From: Planctomycetota bacterium
Lineage (GTDB): Bacteria; Planctomycetota; Planctomycetia; Pirellulales; Thermoguttaceae
NCBI GenBank assembly: GCA_021784975.1
Contig: JAJYGU010000231.1
Span: 1-10,168 of the forward strand
Direction of reading: 5' to 3'
DNA length: 10,168 bases
The position numbers were made by a program, and so were the translations under genes. Positions 1-6,562 of the stretch are shown in pieces (the first letter of the stretch is position 1; every line of letters begins with the position of its first letter). The notes below the pieces were generated by a model that saw only the letters and a program-made list of their open reading frames with translations, searched no databases and was not told the DNA's origin.

Positions 1-1
1 C

Positions 2-142
2 ACCGACGCCGACTTCGTCGGCTTCCGGGTGATTCGTCCCCTGCGTCGGCCGACGCCGGCGGAAGCGGCCAAGTATGACCTGGACGAGTCGCAGAAGGCG
101 GCCCTGATCGACTACAAGAAAGCCCAAGCCGGCAAAGAGTAG
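2..142 (+). CDS. C-terminal end of a formylglycine-generating-enzyme-like (SUMF1/FGE-sulfatase) protein, 5' truncated
   Basis: The window opens inside an open frame that encodes 46 residues and ends at TAG (140-142). The stretch TDADFVGFRVIRPLRRPTP near its start matches the way SUMF1/EgtB/PvdO-type domains end: a final strand carrying GFR(V/I)(V/I)R, then a short charged tail. Members of the wider family include formylglycine-generating enzymes that activate sulfatases, and many planctomycete paralogues of unknown substrate. The active-site region lies outside the window, so catalysis cannot be judged. The gap to the next start is only 37 nt with no terminator-like hairpin, so the two genes may be co-transcribed. 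The family call rests on a short tail and is moderately sure. Confidence 0.62.
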   Translation, partial: TDADFVGFRVIRPLRRPTPAEAAKYDLDESQKAALIDYKKAQAGKE

Positions 143-179
143 ACCTTCTTCTTCACCCCCCTGACACTGGAGTACGCCC

Positions 180-1466
180 ATGAGCGACCACCCACAAGCA
201 ACCCGTCGAGACTTTTTGAAAGGCAGCACCCTGGCGGCGGCCGGCTTTGCCCTGGCCGGCGGCTTGAACGTGGCCCGCTCGGCCCATGCCGCCGGCAGCG
301 AAGAGATGAAGATCGTCCTGATCGGCTGCGGTGGCCGCGGCACCGGGGCCGTTGGGAACTGCCTCAGCTCGGTCCAAGGCGTCAAGCTGATCGCGGTGGC
401 CGACGCCTTCAAGGATCGCGCCGAGGCTTGCGTGAGGGAATTGAAAAAGGTGCATGCCGATCGAATTGACGTGCCCGAGGAGCGCATGTTCATCGGCTTC
501 GATGCCTACCAGAAAGCGATTGCCGCCGACCCGGACGTGGTGATGATTGCCACTCCGCCGGGTTTTCGCCCGATCCACTATGCGGCTGCGGTGGCCGCCA
601 ACAAAAACATCTTTATGGAAAAGCCGTGCTGCGTGGATGCCCCCGGCTACCGCTCATTGCTCGAGACCAACAAGCTGGCCGACCAGAAGAACCTCAAGGT
701 GGTGGTCGGGCTGCAGCGCCATTACCAGAAGCCGTACGTCGAGGCGATGAAGCGGATCCACGACGGCGGGCTCGGCGATCTGACGCTTCTCCGCGCGTAT
801 TGGAACGGCGGCAACATCTGGTTCCGCGACCGCAAACCCGGTCAAACGGAGATGGAATACCAGATGCGAAACTGGTACCACTTCGTCTGGCTGTGCGGTG
901 ACAACATCTGCGAGCAGCACATTCACAACCTGGACGTTTGTAATTGGGCCAAGAACGCCCATCCGATCGCGGCAAACGGCATGGGGGCCTGCGTCCGCCG
1001 CTACGCAAACCGCGATCCGAAGAAAGGCCTGGGCCAGATTTTCGACGAACACTTCGTCGAGTTCACCTACCCGGACGGCACCAAGATGTATAGCCAGTGT
1101 CGCCAAATGGACGGCACCACCTTCCATGGCGTTTTCGAGGCGATTCACGGCACGAAAGGCGTCATTGACAGCCACCGATTCCACGGCGGCCGAGACCCTT
1201 ACGAGCAAGAGCACATCGCCCTATTCGAGGCCATCCGCAACAACGAGAGGCACAACGACGCTCACTACGCTGCCACTAGCAGCTTCACCTCCGTGTTGGG
1301 CCGGATGGCGACCTACTCTGGCCGGCTGGTGAAATGGGACGAGGCGGCCGCAAAGGGGCCGAGCGAGGCGCCCGCCAAGTACGCCTTCGACGCCGATCCC
1401 CCGGTGAAGCCGGATGCCGAAGGCAGGTATCCCATCCCAGTGCCCGGAATCTACAAGCCGTATTGA
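180..1466 (+). CDS. Tat-exported Gfo/Idh/MocA family oxidoreductase
   Basis: The 428-residue product is a likely NAD(P)-dependent sugar or polyol dehydrogenase acting outside the cytoplasm. Its N-terminus is a twin-arginine signal: TRRDFLK at residues 8-14, a hydrophobic core at 18-29, and AHA-A as a likely cleavage site near 37. The Rossmann nucleotide loop follows as IGCGGRGTG (48-56). The family's EKP motif, whose Lys is usually catalytic, is at 147-149 in the form EKPCCVDAPG. The C-terminal domain contains EQHIHNLD at 245-252, a motif typical of planctomycete secreted members. Length is normal for the family. GGAG at 169-172, 7 nt before the ATG, supports the start. Planctomycetes carry many paralogues with different substrates, so the substrate cannot be named. 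It sits next to a SUMF1-like gene, fitting a polysaccharide or sulfated-sugar catabolic context (inference). Confidence 0.93.
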   Translation: MSDHPQATRRDFLKGSTLAAAGFALAGGLNVARSAHAAGSEEMKIVLIGCGGRGTGAVGNCLSSVQGVKLIAVADAFKDRAEACVRELKKVHADRIDVPEERMFIGFDAYQKAIAADPDVVMIATPPGFRPIHYAAAVAANKNIFMEKPCCVDAPGYRSLLETNKLADQKNLKVVVGLQRHYQKPYVEAMKRIHDGGLGDLTLLRAYWNGGNIWFRDRKPGQTEMEYQMRNWYHFVWLCGDNICEQHIHNLDVCNWAKNAHPIAANGMGACVRRYANRDPKKGLGQIFDEHFVEFTYPDGTKMYSQCRQMDGTTFHGVFEAIHGTKGVIDSHRFHGGRDPYEQEHIALFEAIRNNERHNDAHYAATSSFTSVLGRMATYSGRLVKWDEAAAKGPSEAPAKYAFDADPPVKPDAEGRYPIPVPGIYKPY

Positions 1467-1476
1467 TGTCGAGGCA

Positions 1477-1567
1477 GGGTGGCATGGGTAAACGAGGTTT
1501 ACCCGTGCTAGGTCTAGCCGTGCAGAATGGGTGAGGCACGGGTAAACTTTGCTTACCCATGCCACCC
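1477..1567. repeat. REPIN-like pair of inverted hairpin repeats (two 32-nt arms)
   Basis: Arm 1 (1477-1508) and arm 2 (1536-1567) are reverse complements at 29 of 32 positions, separated by 27 nt. Each arm is itself a hairpin with a 12-bp stem and 3-nt loop. Arm 1 pairs GCATGGGTAAAC (1482-1493) with GTTTACCCGTGC (1497-1508), including one G·U wobble. Arm 2, read on the minus strand, pairs GCATGGGTAAGC with GTTTACCCGTGC, including two G·U wobbles. Two of the three differences fall in the loop and the third turns an A-U pair into G·U, so the fold is kept. Two REP hairpins in opposite orientation is the REPIN/BIME layout known in other bacteria. There is no T-run, so it is not a canonical intrinsic terminator. 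Mobility and family identity are inference. Confidence 0.85.
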
Positions 1568-1779
1568 ATCTTGCGATCTCATCGAATCGAATGTAGCCCT
1601 AACCTGCGCGATTTTGCCGATCTTGACGGTTCGGCTGTATGTCGCTGCGATCGCTACCGCGGCGCTCAACCTTTGCAGTACGACAAACAGCCCGACCAGC
1701 CGCTGGATTGGCTGCGCATTTCATGGGGTAGGCTTGGGTATGGCGTGCCAACGCCTTGCGGGCCAAGGGATTGGCTTTC

Positions 1780-1808
1780 TTGACTTGCACGGGGCCGCGT
1801 CGGATACT
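1780..1808 (+). promoter_or_regulatory. Candidate sigma70-type promoter for the ExbB/ExbD module
   Basis: TTGACT at 1780-1785 matches the -35 consensus TTGACA at 5 of 6 positions. After an ideal 17-nt spacer, GATACT at 1803-1808 matches the -10 consensus TATAAT at 4 of 6. This would start transcription near 1815, giving a short leader that carries the ribosome-binding site at 1831-1838. Its place in a 380-nt gap ahead of a run of tightly spaced genes makes functional sense. The prediction is by eye, and planctomycete promoter consensus may differ from that of E. coli. Confidence 0.42.
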
Positions 1809-1846
1809 GACAAGAATCGGACGGAACAGAGAAGAGGGACGGACTC

Positions 1847-2683
1847 ATGGATAATACGCCAAATATGGGGCGTAGGAAGGCGTGGTTCCTGCTGGCGCTG
1901 GCATTGTGGGCCGCGTTTGCCCTCGCTTTTCCTCCACGCTACTCGTGGGCCCAAGGGGGCGACCAGCCGGCCGCAGCCGCCGCCGAACCGCAGAAACCGG
2001 CGGAGCCCGCGGTCCGGGAAAGTTTCTTGGTCTGGATCCTGCGTTGCTCGGGGTTTATCGGCATCGTGATCTTGCTTTTGTCGATCTACTTCGTTTCCAC
2101 GGTGAGCCGGCTGTTCTGGGAGATGCGGGTCGAGATGGCCTCCCCGCCCGAACTGGTGCAGCAGTGCGAAGGCTTGTTGGAGCAGCGCGACTTCAAGGGG
2201 ATTTACGGGCTGGTGAAACAAGACGACTCCTTCTTCAGCCGGCTGTTGAGCACGGGCATTTCCGAATTGCCCAATGGGCTGGCCGAGGCCCGCGAGGCAG
2301 TGGAACGGGTGGGCGAAGCCATCACCGCCGAGATGGAAAAGAAGATCAGCATGTTGGCCGTGCTCGGTACCCTAGGGCCGATGATCGGGCTGCTGGGGAC
2401 GCTCAAGGGGATGATTTCGGCCTTCGGCGTGATTGCCCGCAGCGACGTGCAACTAAAATCTAGCGACGTAGCCCGGGCGATTTCCGAGGCGCTGCTTCTG
2501 ACCTTCGAGGGAGTGGCCTTGTCGGTGCCGGCGATTTACTTCTTTGCCTTGTTCCGCAACCGGGTGATTTACATTTCCAATTCGGTGATGCTGGCGGCCG
2601 ACGGGTTTCTGCGGCATTTCTCGCACGCCAGTCGCAGTAAAGGGTCGGCGGCCCCGCCGCCGCCCGCCAAGTTGCCGAGCTAG
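1847..2683 (+). CDS. MotA/TolQ/ExbB-family proton channel protein with an added N-terminal export signal
   Basis: The 278-residue inner-membrane protein should form the channel that couples proton flow to movement of a partner. The family core has three membrane helices: about 61-86, 168-194 (GTLGPMIGLLGTLKGM) and 212-236 (ISEALLLTFEGVALSVPAIYFF), with a cytoplasmic loop between the first two. By my alignment, Thr185 and Thr219 occupy the places of the two conserved channel threonines of E. coli ExbB. Unusually, residues 1-36 form another hydrophobic segment ending in SWAQ, like a signal peptide, followed by an Ala/Pro linker (38-56). This predicts a periplasmic N-terminus before helix 1. A MotA stator is unlikely because the partners are ExbD-like and lack an OmpA domain. 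The start is supported by GAAGAGGG 8 nt upstream. The first ExbD gene follows after 21 nt. Confidence 0.92.
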   Translation: MDNTPNMGRRKAWFLLALALWAAFALAFPPRYSWAQGGDQPAAAAAEPQKPAEPAVRESFLVWILRCSGFIGIVILLLSIYFVSTVSRLFWEMRVEMASPPELVQQCEGLLEQRDFKGIYGLVKQDDSFFSRLLSTGISELPNGLAEAREAVERVGEAITAEMEKKISMLAVLGTLGPMIGLLGTLKGMISAFGVIARSDVQLKSSDVARAISEALLLTFEGVALSVPAIYFFALFRNRVIYISNSVMLAADGFLRHFSHASRSKGSAAPPPPAKLPS

Positions 2684-2704
2684 GGCGGACGGAGTCGATC
2701 CGAT

Positions 2705-3166
2705 ATGTCGCGACTACTGTCCACCGACGTCAAGGCCGAGCCGAACCTCACCCCCATCCTGGACATGGTGTTTCAGTTGATCACCTTCTTCATGCTGGTG
2801 ATCAATTTCAAGTCGGCCGAGATGGACTTGTCGCTGAAGCTTCCGGTGGTCGGCTCGGCCCGGCCGGTCGACACCAAGGGGCAGCGCGACTTGCTGGTCT
2901 TGAACATCGAGAAGACCGGCAACCTCAAGATCTACGGACGCCCGATTACCAACATCGACGGCTACCTGCGCGGCGAGTCGCAGGTCAGCATGCTGGCCGC
3001 CCGGATGACCGCCGCCGATCTGGAAGCGGGCCAGGAGCTGCCCACCACCATCGTGATCCGCGCCGACCGGGCTACCCCCTTCCGCATGGTCAATCGCGTG
3101 ATCAAGGCGTGCCAGGACAACGGCTTCCGCCGTTTCGCCCTGAAGGCGATCAACAAGGAACCGTGA
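2705..3166 (+). CDS. ExbD/TolR-family biopolymer transport protein, first copy
   Basis: The 153-residue protein has one N-terminal membrane helix (about 17-36) and a periplasmic domain. It is expected to sit as a dimer inside the ExbB pentamer and use proton flow. The signature NLTPILDMVFQLITFFMLV places Asp20 where ExbD Asp25 and TolR Asp23 carry the proton. The C-terminal stretch IVIRADRATPFRMVNRVIKAC, with GFRRFAL after it, matches the family's end, a strand followed by a helix. Length is normal (about 140 residues in E. coli). GGAG at 2691-2694 lies 10 nt before the ATG. The stop is followed after a single base by the second ExbD gene, so translation is probably coupled. Confidence 0.93.
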   Translation: MSRLLSTDVKAEPNLTPILDMVFQLITFFMLVINFKSAEMDLSLKLPVVGSARPVDTKGQRDLLVLNIEKTGNLKIYGRPITNIDGYLRGESQVSMLAARMTAADLEAGQELPTTIVIRADRATPFRMVNRVIKACQDNGFRRFALKAINKEP

Positions 3167-3167
3167 C

Positions 3168-3677
3168 ATGGGCAGGCGAGGCCGGAAAAAGCGGAATCCG
3201 CCCGGGGTAGAGTTGAACCTGGCGGCCATGCTCGACATGGCCTTCCAGTTGCTGGCCTTCTTCATGCTCACCTTCAAACCGGCGCCGATCGAAGGGCAAA
3301 TATCGTTGCGGTTGCCTCCCCCGCAGGCGGCGATGGTCGTCAAGGGCGGCCAACAAGCCGGTTCGGACGAAAAAAACCCCAATCCGATCGCCGGGGTCAA
3401 CACCTTGACCATCAGCGTCTTTGCCAATCCCAAGACCGGCATCATCGAAAGCCTCGGCATCGGCGAAGCCCAGGTGCCGAGCGTCGCCGCCCTGGATGGG
3501 AAACTGAAGCAAGTTTTCGCCGATCCTGGTAATCCCTTCGATCAGGTCATCATCCAGGTAAGCGACCAGTGTCGCTACGATGAGCTGATGAAGATCGTCG
3601 ACATCTGCACCCGGCAGACCTTGGCGAACGGCCAGAAGCTGGCGAAACTGAGCTTTGTGGAAGTGCCTGGCGGATAA
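3168..3677 (+). CDS. ExbD/TolR-family biopolymer transport protein, second copy (divergent)
   Basis: This 169-residue protein repeats the ExbD plan: a basic N-terminus (GRRGRKKR), one helix at about 18-36 (LNLAAMLDMAFQLLAFFMLTF) with the proton-carrying Asp at 23, then a periplasmic domain. That domain is longer and clearly different from the first copy, with an insert rich in Gly, Asn and Lys near 58-75 and a distinct end (FDQVIIQVSDQCRYDELMKIVDIC). The two copies are therefore old paralogues. Having two ExbDs beside one ExbB suggests a heterodimer inside one channel, or two alternative complexes (inference). AAGGA at 3155-3159 lies 8 nt upstream, inside the previous gene. The next gene begins 8 nt after the stop. 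Confidence 0.9.
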   Translation: MGRRGRKKRNPPGVELNLAAMLDMAFQLLAFFMLTFKPAPIEGQISLRLPPPQAAMVVKGGQQAGSDEKNPNPIAGVNTLTISVFANPKTGIIESLGIGEAQVPSVAALDGKLKQVFADPGNPFDQVIIQVSDQCRYDELMKIVDICTRQTLANGQKLAKLSFVEVPGG

Positions 3678-3685
3678 CTTGTGCC

Positions 3686-4789
3686 ATGCGCCATGATGGG
3701 CGAGAACCGAGACCAGGGAGCATGTTTCGCGGCAGCGAACTGACGCGACTGGTGGGCGGGCTGATGATGATGGCCGTCTTGCTCCTGTTGTTCTTCCGCC
3801 TCCGCGACCCGAACATGTGGACCTGGTTCGTGGCCCATCGCCCCGCAGCCGCGCCGGCCAGGGCCGACGGCGGCAAAGGCCCGCCGGACGTTAAGACCTC
3901 GTCAGCAAGCAAGTTGCCGGATCATCGGCAGGAAGACGCCCAGCGGGCCGCCGACGAGGCGGGCACCGACCAAGACCCCGGCGAGGCTCGGGAAGCCGCT
4001 ATGGAGTTTCAGGCGGTCACCGACGGCTCCTTGGAGCTCCAGCGCGAGGAGATGGTCCCCTACGATCGGATCGTCCGCTGGGTGCAGAACCAGTCGTTCG
4101 ACGCCCTGATGCGCAGGGCCCGAAGCGACCTGTTGTTTCGCCAACTGTATCAGTCGCCCGACAAGTATCGCGGAAAGCTGGTGGCCCTGAATCTTAATGT
4201 GCGTCAAGTTTTGGATGCGGGCAAGAACGACAACGGCGTGCAGTTGTGGGAGGTAGTCGGCTGGACGAGGGAGTCCAAGGCATGGCTCTATTGGACCATC
4301 GTTGTCGATTTACCCCAAGGCATGCCTACCGGTCCCGACGTCTCCGAAAAGGCCCGGTTCGTAGGCTACTTCTTCAAGCTGCAAGGCTACCATGAGGCAG
4401 GCGCGAAGCCCAACGAGCCGCCGTTGAAGGCGCCGCTGTTGATCGGGCGATTGCAGTGGGAGCCGGTGGCCGCGGCCGCCCCCGGCGAAGCGACTTCAGA
4501 GGCCACTTGGGGGATGCTGCTGGTGGCGGCGGCCGGGGCCGCGATCGGCCTGCGACTGGCCTATCTGGTCCTGGTTCGCAAGCCCCGGCGGAAGAGCGAG
4601 CTGGCCGCCGGCCACCACCCCAGAATGAGCCTGCCGGTCGAGGCTTGGCTCGACGATCGCAGTCATCTGGCTAACGACGGCGACAGTCGCCTGGTGGGCA
4701 GACGGGAGCCTAACGACGAAGGGCGAACCGGCGGCGACGGTCAGCCGCGCGACGGTGGGCCGCCCACCGGACCACTTGACGAGCCGTAG
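3686..4789 (+). CDS. Membrane protein of unknown function with two membrane helices and a central globular domain
   Basis: I cannot assign a known family function. The 367-residue protein has a membrane helix at about 20-38, a low-complexity Ala/Asp/Glu-rich linker (52-105), a globular region (about 108-262), a second helix at about 275-297, and a polar Gly/Asp-rich tail with a basic RKPRRK start (298-303). The globular part contains YRGKLVALNLNVRQVLD (161-177) and VRFVGYFFK-like FVGYFFKLQGY (225-235). Its alternating β pattern suggests a small β-barrel such as an OB fold (inference). Topology should place this domain in the periplasm, with both ends cytoplasmic. ATG 3722 (residue 13) is an alternative start, though the AGGGAG before it is too close to be a normal ribosome-binding site. 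Its place between the ExbDs and the toroid gene implies a role in the same complex. Confidence 0.85.
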   Translation: MRHDGREPRPGSMFRGSELTRLVGGLMMMAVLLLLFFRLRDPNMWTWFVAHRPAAAPARADGGKGPPDVKTSSASKLPDHRQEDAQRAADEAGTDQDPGEAREAAMEFQAVTDGSLELQREEMVPYDRIVRWVQNQSFDALMRRARSDLLFRQLYQSPDKYRGKLVALNLNVRQVLDAGKNDNGVQLWEVVGWTRESKAWLYWTIVVDLPQGMPTGPDVSEKARFVGYFFKLQGYHEAGAKPNEPPLKAPLLIGRLQWEPVAAAAPGEATSEATWGMLLVAAAGAAIGLRLAYLVLVRKPRRKSELAAGHHPRMSLPVEAWLDDRSHLANDGDSRLVGRREPNDEGRTGGDGQPRDGGPPTGPLDEP

Positions 4790-4854
4790 TGCTTTACCAG
4801 CCGTCGACTGATAAACTGAATAGTCTGGCACCAGGTGCAGGTCGATATTCACCA

Positions 4855-4864
4855 GGGAAGAGGG
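4855..4864 (+). promoter_or_regulatory. Strong ribosome-binding site that decides the toroid-gene start
   Basis: GGGAAGAGGG contains AGAGGG (4859-4864), 5 nt before the ATG at 4870. The frame stays open upstream to a GTG at 4789 that overlaps the previous TAG stop as TAGTG, so a start there by translational coupling is the alternative. The purine-rich site favours ATG 4870. The 27 extra residues of the longer form show no recognisable feature. Confidence 0.6.
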
Positions 4865-4869
4865 TGCGG

Positions 4870-6561
4870 ATGGTCCGACCACCAGAAGGCAAGAATGCTT
4901 CCTTCGAGGAGCCGCCGCCCAGGTTCGGTTTGCGAAACGGCTTGGTTGCCCGAGCCGTCGCCTGGGTGGAGGGAGACGGCCTGTGGTGGTTCAGCAGTTT
5001 TGTTTTCCACATGCTTCTGGTCTGCGCCCTGGCGTTTACCGGCAGCAAAGTGGTCGAGAAGATCGTCAACCGGGCGCCGTCGTTCGAGGCGGCCGAGGTT
5101 TCTTCCTATCCATCGCCGGCTGACGTGCCGCAGAACGTCGAGCCGTTCGAATTGGGCAAGGCGCCGGAAGCACCGACCGAGTTGAGCGTCGATACGCTGA
5201 CGCTGCCGCCGCCCGGCGAACCGGCCTCCGCAGAGAAGTCCCTCGATGACGACCTGTCCGCGACGGACTCTGGCGGCGGGATGGCAGCCGCCTCGAACGA
5301 GCCCAACCTTGGCGGGCTGGGCGGATTCGAGGTCAGAGCCTCAGGACTCGGTCCGGCCTTCCAAGGAGAGGGGGGCGTGGGCGTGGGCATCGGCACCGGC
5401 ACCCATGCCGGTACGGGAGGCGACCAGTTCGGCTTCACCAGCCGCAACGCCGGCCGGCGAAGGGCCCTGTTGGGCAGCGGCGGCGGCACCAAGCAGTCGG
5501 AGCGGGCGGTGGCGGCCGCGCTCAATTGGCTGGCTCGGCACCAAATGCTCGACGGAAGCTGGAGCATCCGCGACTTCAGCAGCCGTTGCCGGGGCAGCAC
5601 CTGCACCGGGCCGGGGATGCTCGATTTCACATCCGCGGGCACGGCCCTTGGCCTGCTGCCCTTCTTGGGCGCCGGACAAACGCCCGAATCGAGAGGGCCT
5701 TACCGCAAGAACGTCCAGGCCGGCATCGCCTGGCTGATTCACCATCAGAAGCCCAACGGCGATCTCCGCGACAACGGCAACATGTATGCCCACGGCCTGG
5801 CGGCCATTGCCTTGTGTGAATGTTACGGCATGACCGGCAACAAGCTGTTGGGCCGGGCCGCCCAGGCGGCCTTGAACTTTATCGCCGAGGCCCAAGACCC
5901 GGCGGGCGGCGGCTGGCGCTACGAACCCCGCCAGCCCGGCGACACTTCGGTGGTCGGCTGGCAGGTCATGGCCCTGAAGAGCGGCCAGATGGCCTACTTG
6001 AAGGTCGATCCCGAGGTGCTCGCCAAGGCGCGGAAATTTCTGGCCTCGGCCTCGACTGGCCGCAGCCACGGTCTTTTTCGCTATATGCCGCGCGACCCGC
6101 TGCCGCGGATTAGCACCACGGCAATCGGCCTGCTGTGCCAACAGTATTTGCACATGGGACGCGACAATCCGGCCATGCGAGAAGGCGTCGCCGCCCTGAT
6201 GCAGCATCTGCCCGGCACCCAGGGTCCCGATGGCCATAACCTGTATTATTGGTACTACGCGACGCAGGTGATGCACAACATTTCCGGTCCCGACTGGGAC
6301 ACCTGGAACCGCAAAATGCGGCACCTGTTGATCGAAACCCAGGCCAAAGAAGGCTGCGCCACGGGAAGCTGGGACCCCCAACCGGTGGCGGCCGATCGCC
6401 GAGACCTGCACAATGACACCTATGGCGCATACGGCGGACGACTAATGATGACCAGCTTCTCGGCCCTGACCTTGGAGGTATACTACCGATACCTGCCGCT
6501 TTATAAGCTTGATACGGAAGAAAGCGACGGCGCCCCCTTCGCCGAGCAGAAAGCCAAATAG
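4870..6561 (+). CDS. Membrane-anchored α/α-toroid (squalene-cyclase/prenyltransferase-like) protein with a TonB-like N-terminal helix
   Basis: The 563-residue protein has a cytoplasmic N-terminus (1-39), one membrane helix (about 40-58), a Pro/Glu-rich segment (68-120), a Gly-rich segment (135-207), and then a terpenoid-cyclase-like toroid (about 208-545). Toroid repeats are visible as ALNWLARHQMLDGSW (217-231), IAWLIHHQKPNGDL (286-299) and ALNFIAEAQDPAGGGWRY (334-351), the QW-like pattern of squalene/prenyltransferase repeats. The catalytic DxDD of squalene-hopene cyclases is absent: the comparable place reads PGDTSVVGWQ (356-365). A binding or structural role is therefore likelier than cyclisation. 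Cys240 and Cys245 could form a disulfide. The helix carries Ser43, His47 and Leu54 at the spacing of TonB Ser16/His20/Leu27, so it may dock on the upstream ExbB/ExbD channel (inference). GTG 4789 is a possible earlier start. Confidence 0.88.
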   Translation: MVRPPEGKNASFEEPPPRFGLRNGLVARAVAWVEGDGLWWFSSFVFHMLLVCALAFTGSKVVEKIVNRAPSFEAAEVSSYPSPADVPQNVEPFELGKAPEAPTELSVDTLTLPPPGEPASAEKSLDDDLSATDSGGGMAAASNEPNLGGLGGFEVRASGLGPAFQGEGGVGVGIGTGTHAGTGGDQFGFTSRNAGRRRALLGSGGGTKQSERAVAAALNWLARHQMLDGSWSIRDFSSRCRGSTCTGPGMLDFTSAGTALGLLPFLGAGQTPESRGPYRKNVQAGIAWLIHHQKPNGDLRDNGNMYAHGLAAIALCECYGMTGNKLLGRAAQAALNFIAEAQDPAGGGWRYEPRQPGDTSVVGWQVMALKSGQMAYLKVDPEVLAKARKFLASASTGRSHGLFRYMPRDPLPRISTTAIGLLCQQYLHMGRDNPAMREGVAALMQHLPGTQGPDGHNLYYWYYATQVMHNISGPDWDTWNRKMRHLLIETQAKEGCATGSWDPQPVAADRRDLHNDTYGAYGGRLMMTSFSALTLEVYYRYLPLYKLDTEESDGAPFAEQKAK

Positions 6562-6562
6562 C

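Larger units (their letters stand above)
1467..1846. other. 380-nt intergenic region separating the oxidoreductase from the ExbB/ExbD module
   Basis: This is the longest non-coding stretch of the window. The first 100 nt hold a paired inverted hairpin repeat (1477-1567). The last 70 nt hold a candidate promoter and a strong ribosome-binding site, GAAGAGGG at 1831-1838, 8 nt before the ATG at 1847. The middle (about 1568-1779) shows no convincing gene. It contains a small hairpin, GGCGT-GCCA-ACGCC at 1742-1755, of unknown significance. Open frames crossing this stretch have no recognisable protein features and run into the next gene in the wrong frame. The gap size and the promoter suggest that the downstream genes form a separate transcription unit. 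Confidence 0.75.

Noticed and set aside
600..640. EKPCC in the oxidoreductase as an unusual active-site variant.
   Set aside because: The catalytic-type Lys is present, and I recall EKPCCVDAPG-like forms in planctomycete paralogues, so it is probably a normal subgroup feature.
1477..1567. The strong hairpins as intrinsic terminators of the oxidoreductase gene.
   Set aside because: No T-run follows either stem on either strand, and the inverted paired layout fits a REP-type repeat better. A partial effect on transcription is not excluded.
1527..2069. A 180-codon + strand frame starting in the gap and overlapping the ExbB-like gene.
   Set aside because: It begins inside the inverted repeat, overlaps the channel gene in another frame by over 200 nt, and its product shows no family features.
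1847..3677. A flagellar MotA/MotB-type stator.
   Set aside because: The two partner proteins are 153 and 169 residues with ExbD-type ends and no OmpA-like peptidoglycan-binding domain, and no flagellar genes are present.
5341..6411. A 356-codon open frame on the minus strand across the toroid gene.
   Set aside because: It lies fully inside a well-supported gene on the other strand, shows no recognisable domain, and such frames are expected in high-GC coding DNA.
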